This document shows, piece after piece, positions 10,701-21,990 of a DNA stretch of 64,000 nucleotides (positions are counted from its first letter, which is position 1; each line of letters begins with the position of its first letter). This DNA comes from Pterois miles (taxonomy: Eukaryota > Chordata > Actinopteri > Perciformes > Scorpaenidae). The stretch is from positions 62,001 through 126,000 of the forward strand of contig CAMQGK010000520.1 of the NCBI GenBank assembly GCA_947000775.1, written 5' to 3'. Both the position numbers and the translations under genes were made by a program. The notes under the pieces were generated by a model, which was not told the origin of the DNA, did not search any database, and saw only the letters and a program-made list of their open reading frames with translations.

Positions 10701-13591
10701 AGTCCCACAAATACCGGTGGGTCTGCGCCCTCAGTCGGACCTAGCACAGGCCCACAAACACCGGCGGGTCTGCGCCCTCAGTCGGACCCAGCACAAGCCC
10801 ACAAACGCCGGCAGGTCTGACCCCTCAGTCTGACCCAGCACAGGCCCACAAACGCCGGCGGGTAGGCACGCTCAGTCGGACCCAGGACAGGCCCACAAAC
10901 GCCGGCGGGTCTGCACTACTCAGTCGGACCCAGTACAAGCAAACAAAAGCCGGCAGGTCTGACCCCTCAGTCGGACAAAGCACAGGTCCACAAACACCGG
11001 CAGGTCTGTGCCCTCAGTCGGACCCAGTACTGGCCCACAAACGCCGGCAGGTCTGACCCCTCAGTGTGACCCAGCACAGGCCCACAAACGCCAGCGGGTA
11101 GGCGCACTCAGTCTGATACAGGACTGACACACAAACGCCGGCAGGTCTGCGCCCTCAGTCGGACCCAGGACAGGCCCACAAACGCCGGCGGGTAGGCGCG
11201 CTCAGTCTGACCCAGCACAGGCCCACAAACGCCAGCGGGTAGTTGTGCTCAGTCTGACACAGGACTGGAACACAAACGCCGGCAGGTCTGCGCCCTCAGC
11301 CGGACCCAGGACAGGCCCACAAACTCCGGCGGGTAGGCGCGCTCAGTCTGACCCAGGACAGGCCCACAAATGCCGGTAGGTCTGACCCCTCAGTCTGACC
11401 CAACAGAGGCCCACAAACGCCGGCAGGTCTGACCTCTCATTCAGAGAAAATACAGTCCCACAAACACTGGCGGGTCTGCGCCCTCAGTCGGACCCAGCAC
11501 AGGCCCACAAACACCAGCGGGTAGGCGCGCTCAGTCTGACACAGGACTGCCACACAAACGCCGGCAGGTCTGCGCCCTCAGTTGGACCCAGGACAGGCCC
11601 ACAAACGCCGGCAGGTCTGACCACTCAGTCTGACCCAACACAGGCCCACAAACGCCGGCGGATAGGCGCGCTCAGCCTGACACAGGACTGGCACACAAAC
11701 GCCGGCAGGTCTGCGCCCTCAGTCGGACCCAGGACAGGCCCACAAACGCCGGCGGGTCTGCGCCTTCAGTTGGACCCAGCACAGGCCCACAAACGCCGGC
11801 AGGTCTGACCTTTCATTCGGAGAAAGCACAGTCCCTCAAACACCGGCGGGTCTGCGCCCTCAGTCGGACCCAGCACAGGCCCACAAACGCCGGCGGTTCT
11901 GCGCCTTCAGTTGGACCCAGCACAGGCTCACAAACGCCGGCAGGTCTGACCTCTCATTCAGAGAAAATACAGTCCCACAAACACTGGCGGGTCTGCGCCC
12001 TCAGTCGGACCCAGCACAGGCCCACAAACGCCGGCAGGTCTGACCCCTCAGTCTGACCCAGCACAGGCCCACAAACGCCGGCGGGTAGGCGCGCTCAGTC
12101 TGACACAGGACTAGCAGAGAAACGCTGACAGGTCTGCGCCCAAAGTCGGACCAAGGGCAGGCCCACAAACGCCGGCGGGTCTGCGCCCAAAGTCGGACCC
12201 AGGACAGGCCCACAAACGCCGGCGGGTCTGCGCCTTGAGTTGGACCCAGCACAGGCCCACAAACGCCGGCAGGTCTGACCTCTCATTCGGAGAAAGCACA
12301 GTCCCTCAAACACCGGCGGGTCTGCGCCCTCAGTCGGATCCAGCACAGGCCCACAAACGCCGGCAGGTCTGACCCCTCAGTCTGACCCAGCACAGGCCCA
12401 CAAACGCCGGCAGGTCTGAACCCTCAGTCTGACCCACCACAGGCCCACAAACACCAGCGGGTAGGCGCGCTCAGTCTGACACAGGACTGGCACACAAACG
12501 CCGGCAGGTCTGCGCCCTCAGTTGGACCCAGCACAGGCCCACAAACGCCGGCAGGTATGACCTTTCATTCGGAGAAAGCACAGTCCCTCAAACACCGGCG
12601 GGTCTGCGCCCTCAGTCGGACCCAGCACAGGCCCACAAACGCCGGCGGGTCTGCACTACTCAGTCGGACCCAGTACAAGCAAACAAAAGCTGGCAGGTCT
12701 GACCCCTCAGTCGGACAAAGCACAGGCCCACAAACACCGGCAGGTCTGTGCCCTCAGTCGGACCCAGTACAGGCCCACAAACGCCGGCAGGTCTGACCCG
12801 TCAGTCTGACCCAGCACAGGCCCACAAACGCCAGTGGGTAGGCACGCTCAGTCTGACACAGGACTGGCACACAAACGCCGGCAGGTCTGCGCCCTCAGTC
12901 GGACCCAGGACAGGCCCACAAACGCCGGCGGGTCTGCGCCTTCAGTTGGACCCAGCACAGGCCCACAAACGCCGGCAGGTCTGACCTCTCATTCGGAGAA
13001 AGCACAGTCCCACAAACACCGGCGGGTCTGCGCCCTCAGTCGGACCCAGCACAGGCCCACAAACGCCGGCAGGTCTGACCACTCAGTCTGACCCAGCACA
13101 GGCCCACAAACGCCGGCGGGTAGGCGCGCTCAGTCTGACACAGGACTAGCACACAAACGCCGACAGGTCTGAACCCTCAGTCTGACACAGTACAGGCCCA
13201 CAAACACCAGCGGGTAGGCGCGCTCCGTCTGACACAGGACTGGCACACAAACGCCGGCGGGTCTGCGCCCTCAGTCGGACCCAGCACAGGCCCACAAACG
13301 CCGGCGGGTCTGCACTACTCAGTCGGACACAGGACAGGCCCACAAACGCCGGCAGGTCTGACCCCTCAGTCGGACCCAGGACAGGCCCACAAACGCCGGC
13401 GGGTCTGCGCCCTCAGTCGGACCCAGGACAGGCCCACAAACGCCGGCGGGTCTGCACTACTCAGTCGGACACAGGACAGGCCCACAAACGCCGGTGGGTA
13501 GGCGCGCTCAGTCTGACCCAACACAGGCCCACAAACGCCGGCAGGTCTGACCACTCAGTCTGACCCAAAACAGGCCAACAAACGCCGGCAG
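7710..13591. repeat. 5,882-bp macro-repeat, copy 2
   Basis: A direct tandem duplicate of 1828-7709. All landmark variants compared fall exactly 5,882 bp downstream, and I found no difference. The duplication is therefore very recent, or it is an assembly duplication. The boundary is set at the GTAGG monomer at 7710; to its left the monomer (CAAAACAGGCCAAC) differs from the one left of copy 1. Confidence 0.9.
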
Positions 13592-14680
13592 GTAGGCGCG
13601 CTCAGCCTGACACAGGACTGGCACACAAACGCCGGCAGGTCTGCGCCCTCAGTCGGACCCAGGACAGGCCCACAAACGCCGGCGGGTCTGCTCCTTCAGT
13701 AGGACCCAGCACAGGCCCACAAACGCCGGCAGGTCTGACCTCTCATTCAGAGAAAGCACAGTCCCACAAACACCGGCGGGTCTGCGCCCTCAGTCGGACC
13801 CAGCACAGGCCCACAAACTCCGGCAGGTCTGACCCCTCAGTCTGACCCAGTACAGGCCCACAAACGCCGGCGGGTAGGCGCGCTCAGTCGGACCCAGGAC
13901 AGGCCCACAAACGCCGGCAGGTCTGACCCCTCAGTCTGACCCAGTACAGGCCCACAAACACCAGCGGGTAGGCGCGCTCAGTCTGACACAGGACTGGCAC
14001 ACAAACGCCGGCGGGTCTGCACTACTCAGTCAGACCCAGTACAAGCAAACAAAAGCCGGCAGGTCTGACCCCTCAGTTGGACAAAGCACAGGCCCACAAA
14101 CACCGGCAGGTCTGTGCCCTCAGTCGGACCCAGTACAGGCCCACAAACGCCGGCAGGTCTGACCCGTCAGTCTGACCCAGCACAGGCCCACAAACGCCAG
14201 TGGGTAGGCGCGCTCAGTCTGACACAGGACTGGCACACAAACGCCGGCAGGTCTGCGCCCTCAGTCGGACCCAGGACAGGCCCACAAACGCCGGCAGGTC
14301 TGCGCCTTCAGTTGGACCCAGCACAGGCCCACAAACGCCGGCAGGTCTGACCTCTCATTCGGAGAAAGCACAGTCCCACAAACACCTGCGGGTCTGCGCC
14401 CTCAGTCGGACCCAGCACAGGCCCACAAACGCCGGCAGGTCTGACCCCTCAGTCTGACCCAGCACAGGCCCACAAACGCCGGCGGGTAAGCGCGCTCAGT
14501 CTGACACAGGACTAGCACACAAACGCCGACAGGTCTGACCCCTCAGTCTGACCCAGGACAGGCCCGCAAACGCCGGCAGGTCTGACCCCTCAGTCTGACC
14601 CAGCACAGGCCCAAAAACGCCGGCGGGTCTGCGCCCTCAGTCGGACCCAGGACAGGCCCACAAACGCCGGCGGGTCTGCA
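13592..14680. repeat. 5,882-bp macro-repeat, partial copy 3
   Basis: This matches the first 1.09 kb of copies 1 and 2, then diverges at about 14680, where it continues into a CACTACTCAG monomer while copy 2 goes into GCACCCTCAG. It differs from both full copies at about 14333 (CAGGCCCAC against CAGGACCAC) and about 14412 (CGGACCCAGCAC against CGGACCAGGCAC). The same stretch also matches about 20556-21640 at a spacing of 6,964 bp. Confidence 0.85.
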
Positions 14681-15246
14681 CTACTCAGTCGGACACAGGA
14701 CAGGCCCACAAACGCCGGTGGGTAGGCGTGCTCAGTCTGACCCAACACAGGCCCACAAACGCCGGCAGGTCTGACCACTCAGTCTGACCCAACACAGGCC
14801 CACAAACGCCGGCGGGTAGGCGCGCTCAGCCTGACACAGGACTGGCACACAAAAGCCGGCAGGTCTGCGCCCTCAGTCGGACCCAGGACAGGCCCACCAA
14901 CGCCGGCGGGTCTGCGCCTTCAGTTGGACCCAGCACAGGCCCACAAACGCCGGCAGGTCTGACCTCTCATTCGGAGAAAGCACAGTCCCTCAAACACCGG
15001 CGGGTCTGCGCCCTCAGTCGGACCCAGCACAGGCCCACAAACGCCGGCAGGTCTGACCCCTCAGTCTGACCCAGCACAGGCCCACAAACGCCGGCGGGTA
15101 GGCGCGCTCAGCCTGACACAGGACTGGCACACAAACGCCGGCAGGTCTGCGCCCTCAGTCGGACCCAGGACAGGCCCACAAACGCCGGCGGGTCTGCACT
15201 ACTCAGTCGGACCCAGTACAAGCAAACAAAAGCCGGCAGGTCTGAC
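14681..15246. repeat. Transition block between macro-repeats
   Basis: About 12 monomers with no gene. To about 15050 it continues the match to 21.6-22.0 kb at 6,964 bp spacing, sharing rare CACACAAAAGCC and CCCACCAACGCC. It then runs A-B-G into the 752-bp duplication. Nothing else is visible. Confidence 0.8.
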
Positions 15247-15998
15247 CCCTCAGTCGGACAAAGAACAGGCCCACAAACACCGGCAGGTCTGTGCCCTCAG
15301 TCGGACCCAGTACAGGCCCACAAACGCCGGCAGGTCTGACCCGTCAGTCTGACCCAGCACAGGCCAACAAACGCCAGTGGGTAGGCGCGCTCAGTCTGAC
15401 ACAGGACTGGCACACAAACGCCGGCAGGTCTGCGCCCTCAGTCGGACCCAGGACAGGCCCACAAACGCCGGCGGGTCTGCGCCTTCAGTTGGACCCAGCA
15501 CAGGCCCACAAACGCCGGCAGGTCTGACCTCTCATTCGGAGAAAGCACAGTCCCACAAACACCGGCGGGTCTGCGCCCTTAGTCGGACCCAGTACAGGCC
15601 CACAAACGCCGTCAGGTCTGACCCCTCAGTCTGACCCAGCAAAGGCCCACAAACGCCGGCAGGTCTGACCTCTCATTCAGAGAAAGCACAGTCCCACAAA
15701 CACCGGCGAGTCTGCGCCATCAGTCGGACCCAGCACAGGCCCACAAACGCCGGCAGGTCTGACCCCTCAGTCGGACCCAGCACAGGCCCACAAACGCCAG
15801 CGGGTAGGCGCGCTCAGTCTGACACAGGACTGGAACACAAACGCCGGCAGGTCTGCGCCCTCAGCCGGACCCAGGACAGGCCCACAAACGCCGGCGGGTC
15901 TGCGCCTTCAGTTGGACCCAGCACAGGCCCACAAACGCCGGCAGGTCTGACCTCTCATTCGGAGAAAGCACAGTCCCTCAAACACCGGCGGGTCTGCG
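15247..15998. repeat. 752-bp tandem duplication, copy 1
   Basis: Sixteen monomers, exactly 16 x 47 bp. It begins inside an H-type monomer at CCTCAGTCGGACAAAGAACA and contains I-J-A-B-C-D-E. Differences from copy 2 include GGCCAACAAAC near 15363, CCGTCAGG near 15610 and CGAGTCTG near 15709. Confidence 0.88.
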
Positions 15999-16650
15999 CC
16001 CTCAGTCGGACAAAGAACAGGCCCACAAACACCGGCAGGTCTGTGCCCTCAGTCGGACCCAGTACAGGCCCACAAACGCCGGCAGGTCTGACCCGTCAGT
16101 CTGACCCAGCACAGGCCCACAAACGCCAGTGGGTAGGCGCGCTCAGTCTGACACAGGACTGGCACACAAACGCCGGCAGGTCTGCGCCCTCAGTCGGACC
16201 CAGGACAGGCCCACAAACGCCGGCGGGTCTGCGCCTTCAGTTGGACCCAGCACAGGCCCACAAACGCCGGCAGGTCTGACCTCTCATTCGGAGAAAGCAC
16301 AGTCCCACAAACACCGGCGGGTCTGCGCCCTTAGTCGGACCCAGTACAGGCCCACAAACGCCGGCAGGTCTGACCCCTCAGTCTGACCCAGCACAGGCCC
16401 ACAAACGCCGGCAGGTCTGACCTCTAATTCAGAGAAAGCACAGTCCCACAAACACCGGCGGGTCTGCGCCATCAGTCGGACCCAGCACAGGCCCACAAAC
16501 GCCGGCAGGTCTGACCCCTCAGTCGGACCCAGCACAGGCCCACAAACGCCAGCGGGTAGGCGCGCTCAGTCTGACACAGGACTGGAACACAAACGCCGGC
16601 AGGTCTGCGCCCTCAGCCGGACCCAGGACAGGCCCACAAACGCCGGCGGG
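15999..16650. repeat. 752-bp tandem duplication, copy 2 (partial)
   Basis: This matches 15247-15898 at exactly 752 bp spacing. It diverges at 16651, where it enters GTAGGCGCGCATAG while copy 1 enters a CTTCAGTTGG monomer. At the left junction a GCGCC monomer is joined to the 3' part of an H monomer at CTCAG, which is what exchange inside the monomer would leave. Confidence 0.87.
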
Positions 16651-17268
16651 TAGGCGCGCATAGTCTGACCCAGGACAGGCCCACAAACGCCGGTAGGTCT
16701 GATCCCTCAGTCTGACGCAACAAAGGCCCACAAACGCCGGCGGGTAGGCGCGCTCAGTCTGACCCAACACAGGACCACAAACGCCGGCAGGTCTGACCAC
16801 TCAGTCTGACCCAAAACAGGCCCACAAACGCCGGCAGGTAGGCGCGCTAAGCCTGACACAGGACTGGCACACAAACGCCGGCAGGTCTGCGCCCTCAGTC
16901 GGACCCAGGACAGGCCAACAAACGCCGGCGGGTCTGCGCCTTCAGTTGGACCCAGCACAGGCCCACAAACGCCGGCAGGTCTGACCTCTCATTCGGAGAA
17001 AGCACAGTACCACAAACACCGGCGGGTCTGCGCCCTCAGTCGGACCCAGCACAGGCCCACAAACGCCGGCAGGTCTGACCCCTCAGTCTGACCCAGCACA
17101 GGCCCACAAACGCCGGCGGGTAGGCGCGCTCAGTCTGACACAGGACTAGCACACAAACGCCGACAGGTCTGACCCCTCAGTCTGACCCAGGACAGGCCCA
17201 CAAACGCCGGCAGGTCTGACCACTCAGTCTGACCCAACACAGGCCCACAAACGCCGGCGGGTAGGCAC
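16651..17268. repeat. Satellite segment related to 26.7-27.25 kb
   Basis: About 13 monomers, no gene. From about 16740 it matches the region 9,982 bp to the right, including the rare GCGCGCTAAGCCTG (16843 and 26825). Two private changes stand out: GATCCCTCAG and TGACGCAAC near 16700-16720. Confidence 0.82.
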
Positions 17269-18742
17269 GCTCAGCCTGACACAGGACTGGCACACAAACG
17301 CCGGCAGGTCTGCGCCCTCAGTCGGACCCAGGACAGGCCCACAAACGCCGGCGGGTCTGCGCCTTCAGTTGGACCCAGCACAGGCCCACAAACGCCGGCA
17401 GGTCTGACCTCTCATTCAGAGAAAGCACAGTCCCACAAACACCGGCGGGTCTGCGCCATCAATCGGACCCAGCACAGGCCCACAAACGCCGGCAGGTCTG
17501 ACCCCTCAGTCGGACCCAGCACAGGCCCACAAACGCCAGCGGGTAGGCGCGCTCAGTCTGACACAGGACTGGAACACAAACGCCGGCAGGTCTGCGCCCT
17601 CAGCCGGACCCAGGACAGGCCCACAAACGCCGGCGGGTAGGCGCGCACAGTCTGACCCAGGACAGGCGCACAAACGCCGGTAGGTCTGACCCCTCAGTCT
17701 GACCCAACAAAGGCCCACAAACGCCGGCGGGTAGGCGCGCTCAGCCTGACACAGGACTGGCACACAAACGCCGGCAGGTCTGCGCCCTCAGTCGGACCCA
17801 GGACAGGCCCACAAACGCCAGCGGGTCTGCGCCTTCAGTTGGACCCAGCACAAGCCCACAAACGCCGGCAGGTCTGACCTTTCATTCGGAGAAAGCACAG
17901 TCCCTCAAACACCGGCGGGTCTGCGCCCTCAGTCGGACCCAGCACAGGCCCACAAACGCCGGCAGGTCTGACGCCTCAGTCTGACCCAGCACAGGCCCAC
18001 AAACGCCGGCGGGTAGGCACGCTCAGTCTGACACAGGACTAGCACGCAAACGCCGACAGGTCTGCGCCCAAAGTCTGACCAAGGGCAGGCCCACAAACGC
18101 CGGCGGGTCTGCTCCCTCAGTCGGACCCAGGACAGGCCCACAAACGCTGGCGGGTCTGCACTACTCAGTCGGACCCAGTACAGGCAAAAAAAGACGGCAG
18201 GTCTGACCCCTCAGTCGGACAAAGCACAGGCCCACAAACACCGGCAGGTCTGAGCCTTCAGTCGGACCCAGCACAGGCACACAAACGCCGGCAGGTCTGA
18301 ACCCTCAGTCTGACCCAGTACAGGCCCACAAACACCAGCGGGTAGGCGCGCTCAGTCTGACACAGGACTGGCACACAAACGCCGGCGGGTCTGCGCCCTC
18401 AGTCGGACCCAGCACAGGCCCACAAACGCCGGCAGGTCTGACCCCTCAGTCTGACCCAGCACAGGCCCACAAACGCCGGCGGGTAGGCGCGCTCAGTCGG
18501 ACCCAGGACAGGCCCACAAACGCCGGCGGGTCTGCACTACTCAGTCGGACACAGGACAGGCCCACAAACGCCGGCAGGTCTGACCCCTCAGTCGGACCCA
18601 GGACAGGCCCACAAACGCCGGCGGGTCTGCGCCCTCAGTCGGACCCAGGACAGGCCCACAAACGCCGGCGGGTCTGCACTACTCAGTCGGACACAGGACA
18701 GGCCCACAAACGCCGGTGGGTAGGCGCGCTCAGTCTGACCCA
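17269..18742. repeat. ~2-kb HOR copy matching the window start
   Basis: This is the counterpart of 1 to about 1475 at 17,268 bp spacing. The part from about 17725 on also matches about 19185 onwards at 1,459-1,460 bp. The 1-bp change in spacing falls at the A-run monomer, GGC plus seven A plus GACGG at 18181-18195 against eight A plus GCC near 19645. No gene. Confidence 0.85.
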
Positions 18743-21700
18743 ACACAGGCCCACAAACGCCGGCAGGTCTGACCACTCAGTCTGACCCAAAACAGGCCCA
18801 CAAACGCCGGCAGGTAGGCACGCTCAGCCTGACACAGGACTGGCACACAAACGCCGGCAGGTCTGCGCCCTCAGTCGGACCCAGGACAGGCCCACAAACG
18901 CCGGCGGGTAGGCGCGCTCAGCCTGACACAGGACTGGCACACAAAAGCCGGCAGGTCTGCGCCCTCAGTCGGTACCAGGACAGGCCCACCAACGCCGGCG
19001 GGTCTGCGCCTTCAGTTGGACCCAGCACAGGCCCACAAACGCCGGCAGGTCTGACCTCTCATTCGGAGAAAGCACAGTCCCTCAAACACCGGCGGGTCTG
19101 CGCCCTCAGTCGGACCCAGCACAGGCCCACAAACGCCGGCATGTCTGACCCCTCAGTCTGACCCAGCACAGGCCCACAAACGCCGGCGGGTAGGCGCGCT
19201 CAGCCTGACACAGGACTGGCACACAAACGCCGGCAGGTCTGCGCCCTCAGTCGGACCCAGGACAGGCCCACAAACGCCAGCGGGTCTGCGCCTTCAGTTG
19301 GACCCAGCACAAGCCCACAAACGCCGGCAGGTCTGACCTTTCATTCGGAGAAAGCACAGTCCCTCAAACACCGGCGGGTCTGCGCCCTCAGTCGGACCCA
19401 GCACAGGCCCACAAACGCCGGCAGGTCTGACCCCTCAGTCTGACCCAGCACAGGCCCACAAACGCCGGCGGGTAGGCGCGCTCAGTCTGACACAGGACTA
19501 GCACGCAAACGCCGACAGGTCTGCGCCCAAAGTCTTACCAAGGGCAGGCCCACAAACGCCGGCGGGTCTGCTCCCTCAGTCGGACCCAGGACAGGCCCAC
19601 AAACGCCGGCGGGTCTGCACTACTCAGTTGGACCCAGTACAGGCAAAAAAAAGCCGGCAGGTCTGACCCCTCAGTCGGACAAAGCACAGGCCCACAAACA
19701 CCGGCAGGTCTGAGCCTTCAGTCGGACCCAGCACAGGCACACAAACGCCGGCAGGTCTGAACCCTCAGTCTGACCCAGTACAGGCCCACAAACACCAGCG
19801 GGTAGGCGCGCTCAGTCTGACACAGGACTGGCACACAAACGCCGGCGGGTCTGCGCCCTCAGTCGGACCCAGCACAGGCCCACAAACGCCGGCAGGTCTG
19901 ACCCCTCAGTCTGACCCAGCACAGGCCCACAAACGCCGGCGGGTAGGCGCGCTCAGTCGGACCCAGGACAGGCCCACAAACGCCGGCGGGTCTGCACTAC
20001 TCAGTCGGACACAGGACAGGCCCACAAACGCCGGCAGGTCTGACCCCTCAGTCGGACCCAGGACAGGCCCACAAACGCCGGCGGGTCTGCGCCCTCAGTC
20101 GGACCCAGGACAGGCCCACAAACGCCGGCGGGTCTGCACTACTCAGTCGGACACAGGACAGGCCCACAAACGCCGGTGGGTAGGCGCGCTCAGTCTGACC
20201 CAACACAGGCCCACAAACGCCGGCAGGTCTGACCACTCAGTCTGACCCAAAACAGGCCCACAAACGCCGGCAGGTAGGCGCGCTCAGCCTGACACAGGAC
20301 TGGCACACAAACGCCGGCAGGTCTGCGCCCTCAGTCGGACCCAGGACAGGCCCACAAACGCCGGCGGGTCTGCGCCTTCAGTTGGACCCAGCAGAGGCCC
20401 ACAAACGCCGGCAGGTCTGACCTCTCATTCGGAGAAAGCACAGTCCCTCAAACACCGGCGGGTCTGCGCCCTCAGTCGGACCCAGCACAGGCCCACAAAC
20501 GCCGGCAGGTCTGACCCCTCAGTCTGACCCAGCACAAGCCCACAAACGCCGGCGGGTAGGCGCGCTCAGCCTGACACAGGACTGGCACACAAACGCCGGC
20601 AGGTCTGCGCCCTCAGTCGGACCCAGGACAGGCCCACAAACGCCGGCGGGTCTGCTCCTTCAGTAGGACCCAGCACAGGCCCACAAACGCCGGCAGGTCT
20701 GATCTCTCATTCAGAGAAAGCACAGTCCCACAAACACCGGCGGGTCTGCGCCCTCAGTCGGACCCAGCACAGGCCCACAAACTCCGGCAGGTCTGACCCC
20801 TCAGTCTGACCCAGTACAGGCCCACAAACGCCGGCGGGTAGGCGCGCTCAGTCGGACCCAGGACAGGCCCACAAACGCCGGAGGGTCTGACCCCTCAGTC
20901 TGACCCAGTACAGGCCCACAAACACCAGCAGGTAGGCGCGCTCAGTCTGACACAGGACTGGCACACAAACGCCGGCGGGTCTGCACTACTCAGTCAGACC
21001 CAGTACAAGCAAACAAAAGCTGGCAGGTCTGACCCCTCAGTTGGACAAAGCACAGGCCCACAAACACCGGCAGGTCTGTGCCCTCAGTCGGACCCAGTAC
21101 AGGCCCACAAACGCCGGCAGGTCTGACCCGTCAGTCTGACCCAGCACAGGTCCACAAACGCCAGTGGGTAGGCGCGCTCAGTCTGACACAGGACTGGCAC
21201 ACAAACGCCGGCAGGTCTGCGCCCTCAGTCGGACCCAGGACAGGCCCACAAACGCCGGCAGGTCTGCGCCTTCAGTTGGACCCAGCACAGGACCACAAAC
21301 GCCGGCAGGTCTGACCTCTCATTCGGAGAAAGCACAGTCCCACAAACACCTGCGGGTCTGCGCCCTCAGTCGGACCCAGCACAGGCCCACAAACGCCGGC
21401 AGGTCTGACCCCTCAGTCTGACCCAGCACAGGCCCACAAACGCCGGCGGGTAAGCGCGCTCAGTCTGACACAGGACTAGCACACAAACGCCGACAGGTCT
21501 GACCCCTCAGTCTGACCCAGGACAGGCCCGCAAACGCCGGCAGGTCTGACCCCTCAGTCTGACCCAGCACAGGCCCAAAAACGCCGGCGGGTCTGCGCCC
21601 TCAGTCGGACCCAGGACAGGCCCACAAACGCCGGCGGGTCTGCACTACTCAGTCGGACACAGGACAGGCCCACAAACGCCGGTGGGTAGGCGTGCTCAGT

Positions 21701-21990
21701 CTGACCCAACACAGGCCCACAAACGCCGGCAGGTCTGACCACTCAGTCTGACCCAACACAGGCCCACAAACGCCGGCGGGTAGGCGCGCTCAGCCTGACA
21801 CAGGACTGGCACACAAAAGCCGGCAGGTCTGCGCCCTCAGTCGGACCCAGGACAGGCCCACCAACGCCGGCGGGTCTGCGCCTTCAGTTGGACCCAGCAC
21901 AGGCCCACAAACGCCGGCAGGTCTGACCTCTCATTCGGAGAAAGCACAGTCCCTCAAACACCGGCGGGTCTGCGCCCTCAGTCGGACCCA
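18743..21990. repeat. 3,248-bp macro-repeat, copy 1
   Basis: About 69 monomers. It shares with copy 2, at exactly 3,248 bp, the rare GCCGGCATGTCTG (19136 and 22384) and AGTCTTACCAAGG (19531 and 22779). It contains HOR runs A-B-C-D-E-F, A'-K-L-G-H-M-N, O-P and I-J. CGGTACCAGG near 18971 is private to this copy. Confidence 0.88.
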
